Shown here: positions 1-7,133 of the stretch, piece by piece
Layout of the letters: every line of letters begins with the position of its first letter
Position numbering within the stretch: position 1 is the first letter of the stretch
Assembly: GCF_900236475.1 (NCBI RefSeq)
Contig: NZ_LT963352.1
Span: 5,254,001-5,318,000, forward strand
Origin: Streptomyces chartreusis NRRL 3882
GTDB taxonomy: Bacteria; Actinomycetota; Actinomycetes; Streptomycetales; Streptomycetaceae
DNA length: 64,000 nt
Direction: 5' to 3'
Made by a program: the position numbers and the translations under genes
The notes under the pieces: model-generated
Database searches by the model: none
What the model saw: the letters and a program-made list of their open reading frames with translations, nothing else
Told to the model about the DNA's origin: nothing

Positions 1-903
1 ATGCCCCGCGTCGACCGGGCCATCAGCGACGCCGAGCGATGGCTCCACCGGCAGCTGCCCTTCACCTCGCAGCTGCGCCGCGGACTGCTGTGGGGCATCC
101 GGGAGTTGCAGGTCCAGGCGTTCACCAAGCGTCCGAACGAACTCGGCTTCGTCGAGCAGCTGGCCCGGCGCAACATGGCCCGCGCCATCAAGGACCCGGC
201 CCTGCGGGCGAAGCTCACCCCGGACTACCGCATCGGCTGCAAGCGGATCCTGCTGTCCAGCGACTACTACCCGGCGCTCGCACAGCCCAATGTCGACGTG
301 GTCGCGAGCGGGCTCGCCGAGGTCCGCGGATCGACCCTCGTCGCCGCCGACGGCAGCGAGGCCGAGGCGGACGCGATCGTCTTCGGCACCGGGTTCCACG
401 TCACCGACATGCCCATCGCCGAGCGGGTCGTGGGCGCCGACGGACGGACCCTCGCCGAGAGCTGGAAGGGCGGCATGGAGGCCCTGCGCGGCGCCTCGGC
501 CGCCGGCTTCCCCAACTGGATGACGATCATCGGGCCCAACACCGGCCTCGGGAACTCCTCGATGATCCTCATGATCGAGTCGCAGCTGAACTACCTGGCC
601 GACTTCGTCCGCCAAGTCGACGTCCTCGGGGGCCGGGTCGCCCTCGACGCCCGGCCGAGCGCCGTACGCGCCTGGAACCACCGGGTGCAGGAACGCATGA
701 AGCGGACCGTGTGGAACACCGGCGGCTGCACCAGCTGGTACCTCGACGCGAGCGGCCGCAACACCACCATCTGGCCCGGTACGACAGCCGAGTTCCGGCG
801 GGCGACGCGGCGGGTGGACCTCGCGGAGTACGACGTCCTGCGGGCACCGGCCGCCGAGCAGACGGCGAACAAGGCCGAGAAGAAGGCCGGGGTGGACGCG
901 TGA
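1..903 (+). CDS. Flavin-containing monooxygenase (Baeyer-Villiger type), C-terminal part
   Basis: C-terminal 300 residues of an FAD/NADPH-dependent class B monooxygenase, the family that inserts oxygen into ketones to give esters. The frame is open from base 1, so the FAD-binding Rossmann N-terminus (GxGxxG) must lie before the window; the ATG at 1 is probably an internal Met. Visible family signs are FGTGFHVTD near residue 128 (the conserved second-nucleotide-site segment of FMO/BVMO enzymes), NWMTIIGPNTGLGNSS near 170-187 and a Trp/Tyr-rich tail (SWYLDASGRNTTIWPG). The stop overlaps the GTG of the next gene (GTGA), so the two are translationally coupled. With the hydrolase and dehydrogenase behind it, it probably serves oxidation of a ketone or alicyclic compound. 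The substrate is unknown. Confidence 0.85.
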   Translation: MPRVDRAISDAERWLHRQLPFTSQLRRGLLWGIRELQVQAFTKRPNELGFVEQLARRNMARAIKDPALRAKLTPDYRIGCKRILLSSDYYPALAQPNVDVVASGLAEVRGSTLVAADGSEAEADAIVFGTGFHVTDMPIAERVVGADGRTLAESWKGGMEALRGASAAGFPNWMTIIGPNTGLGNSSMILMIESQLNYLADFVRQVDVLGGRVALDARPSAVRAWNHRVQERMKRTVWNTGGCTSWYLDASGRNTTIWPGTTAEFRRATRRVDLAEYDVLRAPAAEQTANKAEKKAGVDA

Positions 904-1823
904 GCCGTCTCCTTCACGTCGACCCCGGCCCCTACGCCCCGCCCGCTCCCGCGCGCGAACTGACCGCCGTTTCCGCCGACGGCGCCCGGCTGCACGTCGA
1001 GACGCACGGGCCCGACGGAGCCCCCGCCGTCGTCCTCGCCCACGGCTGGACCTGCTCCACCGCCTTCTGGGCGGCCCAGATCCGCGACCTCGCCGCCGAC
1101 CACCGGGTCATCGCCTACGACCAGCGCGGCCACGGACGCAGCCCCGCGAGCCCCGCGTGCAGCACCGACGCCCTCGCCGACGACCTGGAAGCCGTACTCG
1201 CAGCCACCCTCGCGCCCGGCGAACAGGCCGTGATCGCCGGGCACTCCATGGGCGGCATGACCGTCATGGCGGCCTCCGGGAGAGCCGCCTTCCGCGAGCA
1301 CGCCGCCGCCGTCCTGCTGTGCAGCACGGGCAGTTCGCAGCTGGTCGCGGCCTCCACCGTCGTAGCCATGCGGCCCGGGCGGCTGCGGACCTGGCTGACC
1401 CGGCGGATCCTCGGCTCCCGGGCACCGCTCGGCCCGGTCACGCCCCTGGCCCGCCGGATCCTCAAGTACGGGACCATGGGCCCGGGTTCGGCCCCGCACA
1501 TGGTCGAGGCGTGCGCCCGCATCGTGCACGCCTGCCCCCGCGAGGTCCGCTACGCCTGGTCGCACGTGCTGGACCTGCTCGACCTGGACCACGGCGTACG
1601 GGAGCTTCACGTGCCCACGGCCGTGGTGGTCGGTACGGCGGACCGGCTCACGCCGCCGGTGCACGCCCGGGCCCTGGCCACCGCGCTGCCGCACTGCACC
1701 GGGCTCACCGAGCTGCCCGGCATCGGCCACATGACGCCGATCGAGGCGCCCGAGCAGGTCACCGGGAAGATACGTGAACTCGTCCACGCACACATCCAGG
1801 CCGTATCCGAGGAGAGCGCATGA
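900..1823 (+). CDS. Alpha/beta-hydrolase fold protein (probable esterase)
   Basis: About 307 aa from a GTG at 900 that overlaps the stop of the monooxygenase (GTGA). The alpha/beta-hydrolase fold is clear: oxyanion segment LAHGWT, then DQRGHGRS, the nucleophile elbow GHSMGGM, the acid region VVVGTADRLTPP, and the catalytic His in GIGHMTPIE close to the C-terminus. There is no signal peptide, so it acts in the cytoplasm. Its position directly behind a Baeyer-Villiger-type enzyme suggests that it hydrolyses the ester or lactone that enzyme would make; this is inferred from context. Its stop overlaps the ATG of the following dehydrogenase by four bases. Confidence 0.88.
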   Translation: MSRLLHVDPGPYAPPAPARELTAVSADGARLHVETHGPDGAPAVVLAHGWTCSTAFWAAQIRDLAADHRVIAYDQRGHGRSPASPACSTDALADDLEAVLAATLAPGEQAVIAGHSMGGMTVMAASGRAAFREHAAAVLLCSTGSSQLVAASTVVAMRPGRLRTWLTRRILGSRAPLGPVTPLARRILKYGTMGPGSAPHMVEACARIVHACPREVRYAWSHVLDLLDLDHGVRELHVPTAVVVGTADRLTPPVHARALATALPHCTGLTELPGIGHMTPIEAPEQVTGKIRELVHAHIQAVSEESA

Positions 1824-2704
1824 GCAGGGTGAGCCTTGAGGGCAAGGTCGCCGTGGTGACCGGGGCGGCGCGCGGCGTCGGGGAGCTGCTGGCCCGCAAG
1901 CTCTCCGCACGCGGGGTGAGGGTGGCGCTGGTCGGGCTCGAACCGGACGCGCTCAAGGAGGTCTCCGGGCGGCTGCACAGCGACAGCGACCACTGGCACG
2001 CCGACGTCACCGACCACGAGGTGATGGCCCGGGTCGCGCAGGAGGTCAGGGAGCGCTTCGGCCGGGTCGACATCGTCGTCGCCAACGCCGGTGTGGCCAC
2101 GGGTGGTCCGTTCGTCGACTCCGACCCGGAGTCCTGGCGGCGGGTGATCGAGGTCAACCTGGTCGGCTCGGCGGTGACCGCCCGCGCCTTCCTGCCGCTG
2201 CTGCTGGAGAGCCGGGGCTATCTGCTCCAGATCGCGTCCCTCGCGGCGATCACCCCGGCGCCGATGATGACCGCGTACTGTGCGTCCAAGTCCGGCGTGG
2301 AGGCGTACGCGCACAGCCTGCGCGCCGAGGTCGGGCACCGGGGCGTGAAGGTCGGCGTCGGGTATCTGTCGTGGACCGACACCGACATGGTGCGCGGGGC
2401 CGACCAGGACGACGTCATGCGGGAGTTGAGGCAGCGGCTGCCCTGGCCGTCCAACAAGACGTATCCGCTGGGCCCGGCGGTGGACCGGCTCGTGGCCGGG
2501 ATCGAGCGGCGTGCCGGTCATGTCTACGGGCAGTGGTGGCTGCGCGGGATGCAGGGCGTGCGCGGATATCTGCCCGGGGTCATCGGGACGGTGGGCCAGC
2601 GCGAGATGCGGCGGTTCGCGGACCGGCTGACCGGCATGCGCACGGGCCTCGTCGGGGCGGGCGGAGCAGCCGATGAACAACAGAGGGCTACGCTCCGTAA
2701 GTGA
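1820..2704 (+). CDS. Short-chain dehydrogenase/reductase
   Basis: 294 aa SDR of the classical type. The cofactor-binding TGAARGVG lies at about residues 12-19, the NAG motif (VANAGVATGG) near 90, a Ser in QIASLAA near 138 and the active-site YCASK near 154-158. The ATG at 1820 overlaps the hydrolase stop (ATGA). It could reduce or oxidise the alcohol/ketone partner of the monooxygenase-esterase steps, forming a three-gene catabolic operon. The C-terminal about 100 residues (WWLRGMQGVRGYLPG and following) are longer than in minimal SDRs, as in the membrane-peripheral SDRs that often accompany such monooxygenases. The substrate cannot be read from the sequence. Confidence 0.88.
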   Translation: MSRVSLEGKVAVVTGAARGVGELLARKLSARGVRVALVGLEPDALKEVSGRLHSDSDHWHADVTDHEVMARVAQEVRERFGRVDIVVANAGVATGGPFVDSDPESWRRVIEVNLVGSAVTARAFLPLLLESRGYLLQIASLAAITPAPMMTAYCASKSGVEAYAHSLRAEVGHRGVKVGVGYLSWTDTDMVRGADQDDVMRELRQRLPWPSNKTYPLGPAVDRLVAGIERRAGHVYGQWWLRGMQGVRGYLPGVIGTVGQREMRRFADRLTGMRTGLVGAGGAADEQQRATLRK

Positions 2705-2780
2705 TCGACATGCGCAGCGTCACGGCACGTGTGAATCTGGTCGAGCCAGATCCCCTCACCCCCAACGGGAGTGAACCCAC

Positions 2781-2981
2781 ATGGGTATGAAGGACCAGTT
2801 CCAGGAGAAGTCCGAGCAGTGGCAGAACCAGGCCCGCCAGAAGGCGGACCAGGCTCGCGAGCAGGCGCAGGGCCGCGGTCGCCGGCGTGACGAGGACATG
2901 GACCCCTCGCAGCCCTCGCAGCGCGAGCGTGAGCGGGAGCGCGAGCAGGAGGAACGCTTCGACCAGGACTACGACGCCTGA
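2781..2981 (+). CDS. Small highly charged hypothetical protein
   Basis: 66 aa, almost entirely charged or polar, with no hydrophobic segment. The first half is a helix-favouring, Gln/Lys-rich stretch and the second half is an Arg/Glu run (REREREREQEERFDQDYDA). The composition suggests an extended helix or disordered chaperone-like protein; I see no enzyme motif. A Shine-Dalgarno-like GGGAGTGAACCC precedes the ATG. It is followed at once by a strong terminator, so it is expressed as a short unit. The function is unknown. Confidence 0.65.
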   Translation: MGMKDQFQEKSEQWQNQARQKADQAREQAQGRGRRRDEDMDPSQPSQREREREREQEERFDQDYDA

Positions 2982-2996
2982 CGTCGCGTGCTGAAG

Positions 2997-3028
2997 GGAA
3001 GGGGCGCCTCGCGCGGGGCGCCCCTTCC
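2997..3028. terminator. Bidirectional hairpin terminator
   Basis: A perfect 12-bp inverted repeat (GGAAGGGGCGCC at 2997-3008 and GGCGCCCCTTCC at 3017-3028) with an 8-nt loop. It lies between the convergent ends of the small charged protein gene and the tricorn gene. It has no U-tract, as is usual in Streptomyces. Confidence 0.8.
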
Positions 3029-3045
3029 TCACGTCCTGGGCTCTC

Positions 3046-6000
3046 TCACGGCCTGGGCGGCAGCTTCGGACGGGAGCGGTCCGGTACGTCGCTGTAGGTC
3101 GGCGGCGTCGCCGGCGGATCGGTCTCCAGCAGGCCGAGCGCCAGCTCCACCGCGTCGGTCAGCTGGGCGTGGCGGCCCTCCGCCCAGTCCAGCGGGGTGC
3201 GCAGGACGTCGATGTCCGGGGCGACGCCCTTGTTCTCCACCGACCAGCCGTAGGCGTCGAACCAGGCCGCGTTCATCGGCACCGTGATGACCGTGCCGTC
3301 CCCCAGTTCGTGCCGGCCGGTCATGCCGACCACACCGCCCCAGGTGCGCTGCCCCACCACCGGGCCCAGCTTCAGCAGCTTGAACGCGGCGGTGATCATG
3401 TCGCCGTCGGAGGACGTCGCCTCGTCCGCCAGGGCCACCACCGGGCCCCGCGGCGCGTTCGAGGTGTACGACACGGGCTGGGCGTCGCGGGTCAGGTCCC
3501 AGCCCAGGACCGTGCGGCTCAGCGTCTCGATGACCAACTCGCTGATGTGACCGCCGGCGTTGCCGCGCACGTCCACGATCAGCGCGGGCCGGGACACCTC
3601 CATGCGCAGATCGCGGTTGAACTGCGCCCAGCCCGAACCGCCCATGTCCGGGATGTGCAGATAGCCGCACCGCCCGCCGCTCAGCTCCCGTACCACCGCC
3701 CGGCGTTTGGCCACCCAGTCCTGGTAGCGCAGCGGCCGCTCGTCGACGAGCGGGACGACGGCGACCCGCCGGGGCGGGCCCTCGCCCTGTGCCGGGGAGA
3801 AGGTCAGCTCCACCGTCGTACCGCCGGCGCCCGCCAGCAGTGGATACGGGCCCGCGTCCGGATCCACCGGGCGGCCGTCGACATGGGTCAGGACCGCGCC
3901 CTCGCGGATGCCCGTGCCGGCCAGCGGGGAGCGGGCCTTGGAGTCGGAGGAGTCGCCGGGCAGGATCCGCTTGACCATCCAGCCGCCGTCCCGGCGGACG
4001 AAGTTGGCGCCGAGCAGGCCCTGCCGGCGCTGGTAGTGCGGCGGGCCCTCGTTGCGCCGGGCGGCGGTGACGTAGGCGTGGGAGGTGCCCAGCTCGCCCA
4101 GCACCTCGCGCAGCAGGTCGGCGAACTCGTCCGGGGAGGCGACGCGTTCGACCAGGGGACGGTACTGGTCCAGCACCCCGTCCCAGTCGATGCCGCACAT
4201 GCCCGGCTCCCAGAAGTACGCCCGGATCAGCCGCCCGGCCTCCTCGTAGGCCTGCCGCCACTCCGCCGCCGGGTCGACCGCGTGCAGGATGCGCCGGGCG
4301 TCGATCCACACCGTCGTGTCCAGGTCGCCGGGCTCGGTCGCCGGCACCGCGCGCAGTTCGCCCTCGTCGACGACGACCAGCCGCGTGCCGTCGCCGCTGA
4401 CCGCGAAGAAGTCCAGGTGCACGGCGAGTTCGGACTTCTTGGCCTTGGTGATGGCGAAGTGCTCCAGGGTCGGCCGACCGCTGGTGTCGTCCGGGTTGGC
4501 GAACGTCTCGCCCAGCGCACCCGAGATCGGCCAGCGCAGCCACACCAGCCCGCCGCCCGCCACGGGGTGCAGCGCCGAGTACTTGGAGGCGGCCACCGGG
4601 AACGGCGTGACCCGGCTCTCCAGCCCCTCGACCTCGACGGTCACGGCCCCGTTGTCCCCGTTCCCGTCGTCCTCCACCGGGTCCAGGCCCCCGGCGGCCG
4701 GACGGCCCTCCGGGTTCACCGCGAACGGGGAGGGCGTCGCCGAGGACAGCGGGACGAGATACGGACGGCAGCCCAGCGGGAAGGACAGGTCGCCGGTGTG
4801 CACGTCGTAGACGGGGTCGAAGCCGCGCCAGGAGAGGAAGGCGAGGTAGCGGCCGTCGCGCGTGAAGACCGGGTTCTCGTCCTCGAAACGGCCGTTGGTG
4901 ACGTCGACGACGAACCGGTCCTTGATCCGCGCGAGTTTGATCTGCCGCAGCGTCCGGCCGATGCCCGGATGTGACCAGGTCAGCCACGCCCCGTCCGGGG
5001 AGAACGCGAGGTCCCGCACGGGCCCGTTGATCGACCGGATCAGCTCGGTGACCTCGCCGTCGGACTCCTCGGCCACGTCCACGAGCAGCAGCCGTCCGTC
5101 GTGCGAGGCGACCGCCAGCCGCTCGCCCTCCGGATCGGACACGAGTTCCCGTACCCGGCCCAGCGCGCCCGAGGCCAGCCGCCTCGGCCCGCGGTCGCCG
5201 CTCGCCCGGGGCAGGAAGGCGATCTCGATCGCGTCCTCGCCCTCCGCGTCCGTCACATAGGCCACTCGCCCGCTCCCGCCGAGCATCTCCGGCATCCGCA
5301 CCCGGACGCCAGGGGTGTCGGTGAGGGTGCGGGCCGGCCCGTCCCGGTGGGTGAGCCAGTACAGGCTCCCGCGTACGACGACCGCGCTGGCCCGCCCGGT
5401 CTCGTCGACCGAGATCCCGTCGACGTGCTGGGCCGCGGCCACCTGGTACGGGCGCCGCCCCGCGCGCGGCCCGCTCAGCCGTACGTCCAGCCGGCGCGGC
5501 TCGGAGTGGGGTGACAGGTCGTCGACCAGCCACAGGTCGCCCGCGCACTGGTACACCACCCGGGTGCCGTCACTGGAGGCGTGCCGGGCGTAGAAGGCGT
5601 CGTGGTCGGTGTGCCGGCGCAGGTCGGAGCCGTCGTAGGCGCACGAGTAGAGGTTGCCGACGCCCTCGTGGTCGGAGAGGAAGGCGATCCTGCCACCGAC
5701 GAACATGGGGGAGTGCAGATGGCCGCCGAGGCCTTCGAGCAGCCGTTCGCCGTGCAGCCACAGCCGGCCCGTGGCCCCGCCCCGGTAGCGCTTCCAGGCG
5801 GCCGGTTCGTGCGGCGGGGTGCCGGTGAGGAGGAGCGACTTCCGTTCCCCGTCCAGATCGGCGACCTGGATGTCGGCGACCGGCCCCCAGGGCAGCTTGC
5901 GCCCCGGGTCGCCCTCGGGGGCGATCTTGTAGGCCCAGGTGAAGTACGAGAAGGGCTCGCCGTGCGAGGCCACGGCCAGGATCTCGCCGTCCGGGGTCCA

Positions 6001-6276
6001 GCCGCAGACCCGGGTGTCGGCGCTGCCCCAGTGGCTCACCTGCCGGGCCGGGCCGCCGTCCACCGGCGCGAGATGGACCTCGGGCACCAGGCTGCGCCAG
6101 CTCGTGTACGCGAGGTGCCGGCCGTCGGGTGAGAAGCGGGGGTGGCCCACCTTGGTGCGGTCGACGGTGAGCCGCCAGGCGCGTCCGGGGCCGTCGGCCG
6201 GTGCGAGCCAGAGGTCGTCCTCGGCCACGAAGCACAGCAGGTCGTCATGGAGGTGCGGCAGACGCAGATAGGTCAC
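3046..6276 (-). CDS. tri: Tricorn protease homolog
   Basis: About 1076 aa, close to the 1071 aa of the archaeal Tricorn core protease, which trims peptides released by the proteasome. The N-terminal two-thirds are beta-propeller blades with recurring FSPDGxxLAYTSWR- and VASHDGR-type repeats; a PDZ-like segment follows (GTGIREGAVLTHVDGRPVD), then the serine-protease core. Catalytic residues correspond to Ser-His in LGTSHAYV (about 730), the nucleophile Ser in EATSSDGD (about 957) and Glu in VENKGVAPD (about 1012). The GTG start at 6276 gives VTYLRLPHLH, the usual N-terminus; the open frame extends further upstream but crosses the regulator operator. The protein is cytoplasmic. It is transcribed away from a TetR gene, whose operators probably also affect it. 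Confidence 0.9.
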   Translation of the reverse strand: MTYLRLPHLHDDLLCFVAEDDLWLAPADGPGRAWRLTVDRTKVGHPRFSPDGRHLAYTSWRSLVPEVHLAPVDGGPARQVSHWGSADTRVCGWTPDGEILAVASHGEPFSYFTWAYKIAPEGDPGRKLPWGPVADIQVADLDGERKSLLLTGTPPHEPAAWKRYRGGATGRLWLHGERLLEGLGGHLHSPMFVGGRIAFLSDHEGVGNLYSCAYDGSDLRRHTDHDAFYARHASSDGTRVVYQCAGDLWLVDDLSPHSEPRRLDVRLSGPRAGRRPYQVAAAQHVDGISVDETGRASAVVVRGSLYWLTHRDGPARTLTDTPGVRVRMPEMLGGSGRVAYVTDAEGEDAIEIAFLPRASGDRGPRRLASGALGRVRELVSDPEGERLAVASHDGRLLLVDVAEESDGEVTELIRSINGPVRDLAFSPDGAWLTWSHPGIGRTLRQIKLARIKDRFVVDVTNGRFEDENPVFTRDGRYLAFLSWRGFDPVYDVHTGDLSFPLGCRPYLVPLSSATPSPFAVNPEGRPAAGGLDPVEDDGNGDNGAVTVEVEGLESRVTPFPVAASKYSALHPVAGGGLVWLRWPISGALGETFANPDDTSGRPTLEHFAITKAKKSELAVHLDFFAVSGDGTRLVVVDEGELRAVPATEPGDLDTTVWIDARRILHAVDPAAEWRQAYEEAGRLIRAYFWEPGMCGIDWDGVLDQYRPLVERVASPDEFADLLREVLGELGTSHAYVTAARRNEGPPHYQRRQGLLGANFVRRDGGWMVKRILPGDSSDSKARSPLAGTGIREGAVLTHVDGRPVDPDAGPYPLLAGAGGTTVELTFSPAQGEGPPRRVAVVPLVDERPLRYQDWVAKRRAVVRELSGGRCGYLHIPDMGGSGWAQFNRDLRMEVSRPALIVDVRGNAGGHISELVIETLSRTVLGWDLTRDAQPVSYTSNAPRGPVVALADEATSSDGDMITAAFKLLKLGPVVGQRTWGGVVGMTGRHELGDGTVITVPMNAAWFDAYGWSVENKGVAPDIDVLRTPLDWAEGRHAQLTDAVELALGLLETDPPATPPTYSDVPDRSRPKLPPRP

Positions 6277-6347
6277 CTCTTCATGCTTTGCCGGGGGACG
6301 GAGTGCAGCAAGTTCAGGCAAACCGGATACCGTGACCCAGCACACGT

Positions 6348-6362
6348 ACGAAACGGTTTCGT
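6348..6362. promoter_or_regulatory. Palindromic operator 1 for the TetR regulator
   Basis: Perfect 7-1-7 palindrome ACGAAAC-G-GTTTCGT in the divergent region between the tricorn gene and the TetR gene. A near copy lies 45 bp downstream. This is typical of a TetR autoregulatory operator; assigning it to the adjacent TetR is inference. Confidence 0.7.
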
Positions 6363-6379
6363 TTTCATAGGGGGTGCGC

Positions 6380-6385
6380 TACATT
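6380..6385 (+). promoter_or_regulatory. Candidate -10 element of the TetR promoter
   Basis: TACATT lies between the two ACGAAAC palindromes, about 36-45 bp before the possible TetR starts. No convincing -35 is visible. Its position between the operators would allow self-repression. Confidence 0.35.
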
Positions 6386-6392
6386 CGTGAGT

Positions 6393-6407
6393 ACGAAACC
6401 GTGTCGT
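6393..6407. promoter_or_regulatory. Palindromic operator 2 for the TetR regulator
   Basis: ACGAAAC-C-GTGTCGT repeats operator 1 with one mismatch in the right arm. It sits immediately before the ribosome-binding site of the TetR gene, a position suited to blocking transcription. Confidence 0.6.
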
Positions 6408-6420
6408 TCGGAGCAGGAAG

Positions 6421-7029
6421 GTGAGCGAGATGGCTGAGGTCGCCACCGCGCGTCGCAGTCGGATCACCCCCGAGCGGGAGGCCGAGCTGTACGCGGCCGT
6501 GCTCGACCTGCTCCGCGAGGTCGGCTACGACGCCCTCACCATGGACGCCGTGGCCGCCCGCACGCGGTCCAGCAAGGCGACGCTCTACCGCCAGTGGGGC
6601 GGCAAGCCGGAGCTGGTGGCGAAGGCGATCCGGCACAACAAGCCGGGCAACATCGCCGACGTCGACACGGGATCCCTGCGGGGCGACCTGCACGCCCTCA
6701 CCGCCCGTGAGGACGACTGCACCATGCAGCAGAACGCCGCGCTGATGCGGGGCCTGTTCATGGCGGTGCACGGCAACCCGGACCTCCTCCACGCCTTCCG
6801 GGAACTGCTCATAGAGCCCGAGATGGAGGAGTTCCACCGGGTGGTGCAACGGGCCGTCGACCGCGGCGAGGTCCAGGCCGGACGCCCGGCGCTGGACTAC
6901 ATCGTGCACATGCTCGTCGGCGCCTTCGCCACCCGCACGCTGATCGACGAACAGCCGCCCACGCAGGCGTTCCTCACCTCGTACATCGATGCCGTGGTCC
7001 TCCCCGCCCTCGGCATTCCCGTCGACTGA
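6421..7029 (+). CDS. TetR-family transcriptional regulator
   Basis: 202 aa from GTG 6421 (or 199 aa from ATG 6430, which AGGAAG at 6415-6420 would serve with better spacing). The N-terminal HTH reads LTMDAVAARTRSSKATLYRQW (about residues 40-60), the classic TetR DNA-binding helix pair, with GGKPELV following. The C-terminal ligand domain is a TetR_C type with an amphipathic helical pattern. Two ACGAAAC palindromes just upstream make it a likely autoregulator. The MmpL exporter follows about 100 bp downstream on the same strand, so a small-molecule or lipid-responsive efflux repressor is the best guess. Confidence 0.88.
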   Translation: MSEMAEVATARRSRITPEREAELYAAVLDLLREVGYDALTMDAVAARTRSSKATLYRQWGGKPELVAKAIRHNKPGNIADVDTGSLRGDLHALTAREDDCTMQQNAALMRGLFMAVHGNPDLLHAFRELLIEPEMEEFHRVVQRAVDRGEVQAGRPALDYIVHMLVGAFATRTLIDEQPPTQAFLTSYIDAVVLPALGIPVD

Positions 7030-7133
7030 CGATTCCCCAGAGCCAGTCCTCCACCTGACGTCACCGCTCACGTCGTCGGGCTGATCAGCCCTGCCCAGAA
7101 ACAACCCCACGACCTGACCGGGAGTACGCCCTC

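Noticed and set aside
39..900. N-terminal extension of the alpha/beta hydrolase frame
   Set aside because: Residues before GTG 900 are Arg/Pro/Ala-rich shadow sequence of the monooxygenase; hydrolase motifs begin only after 900.
3029..5548. A long minus-strand Arg-rich frame inside the tricorn gene
   Set aside because: It is an out-of-frame shadow; the other minus frame carries all tricorn motifs.
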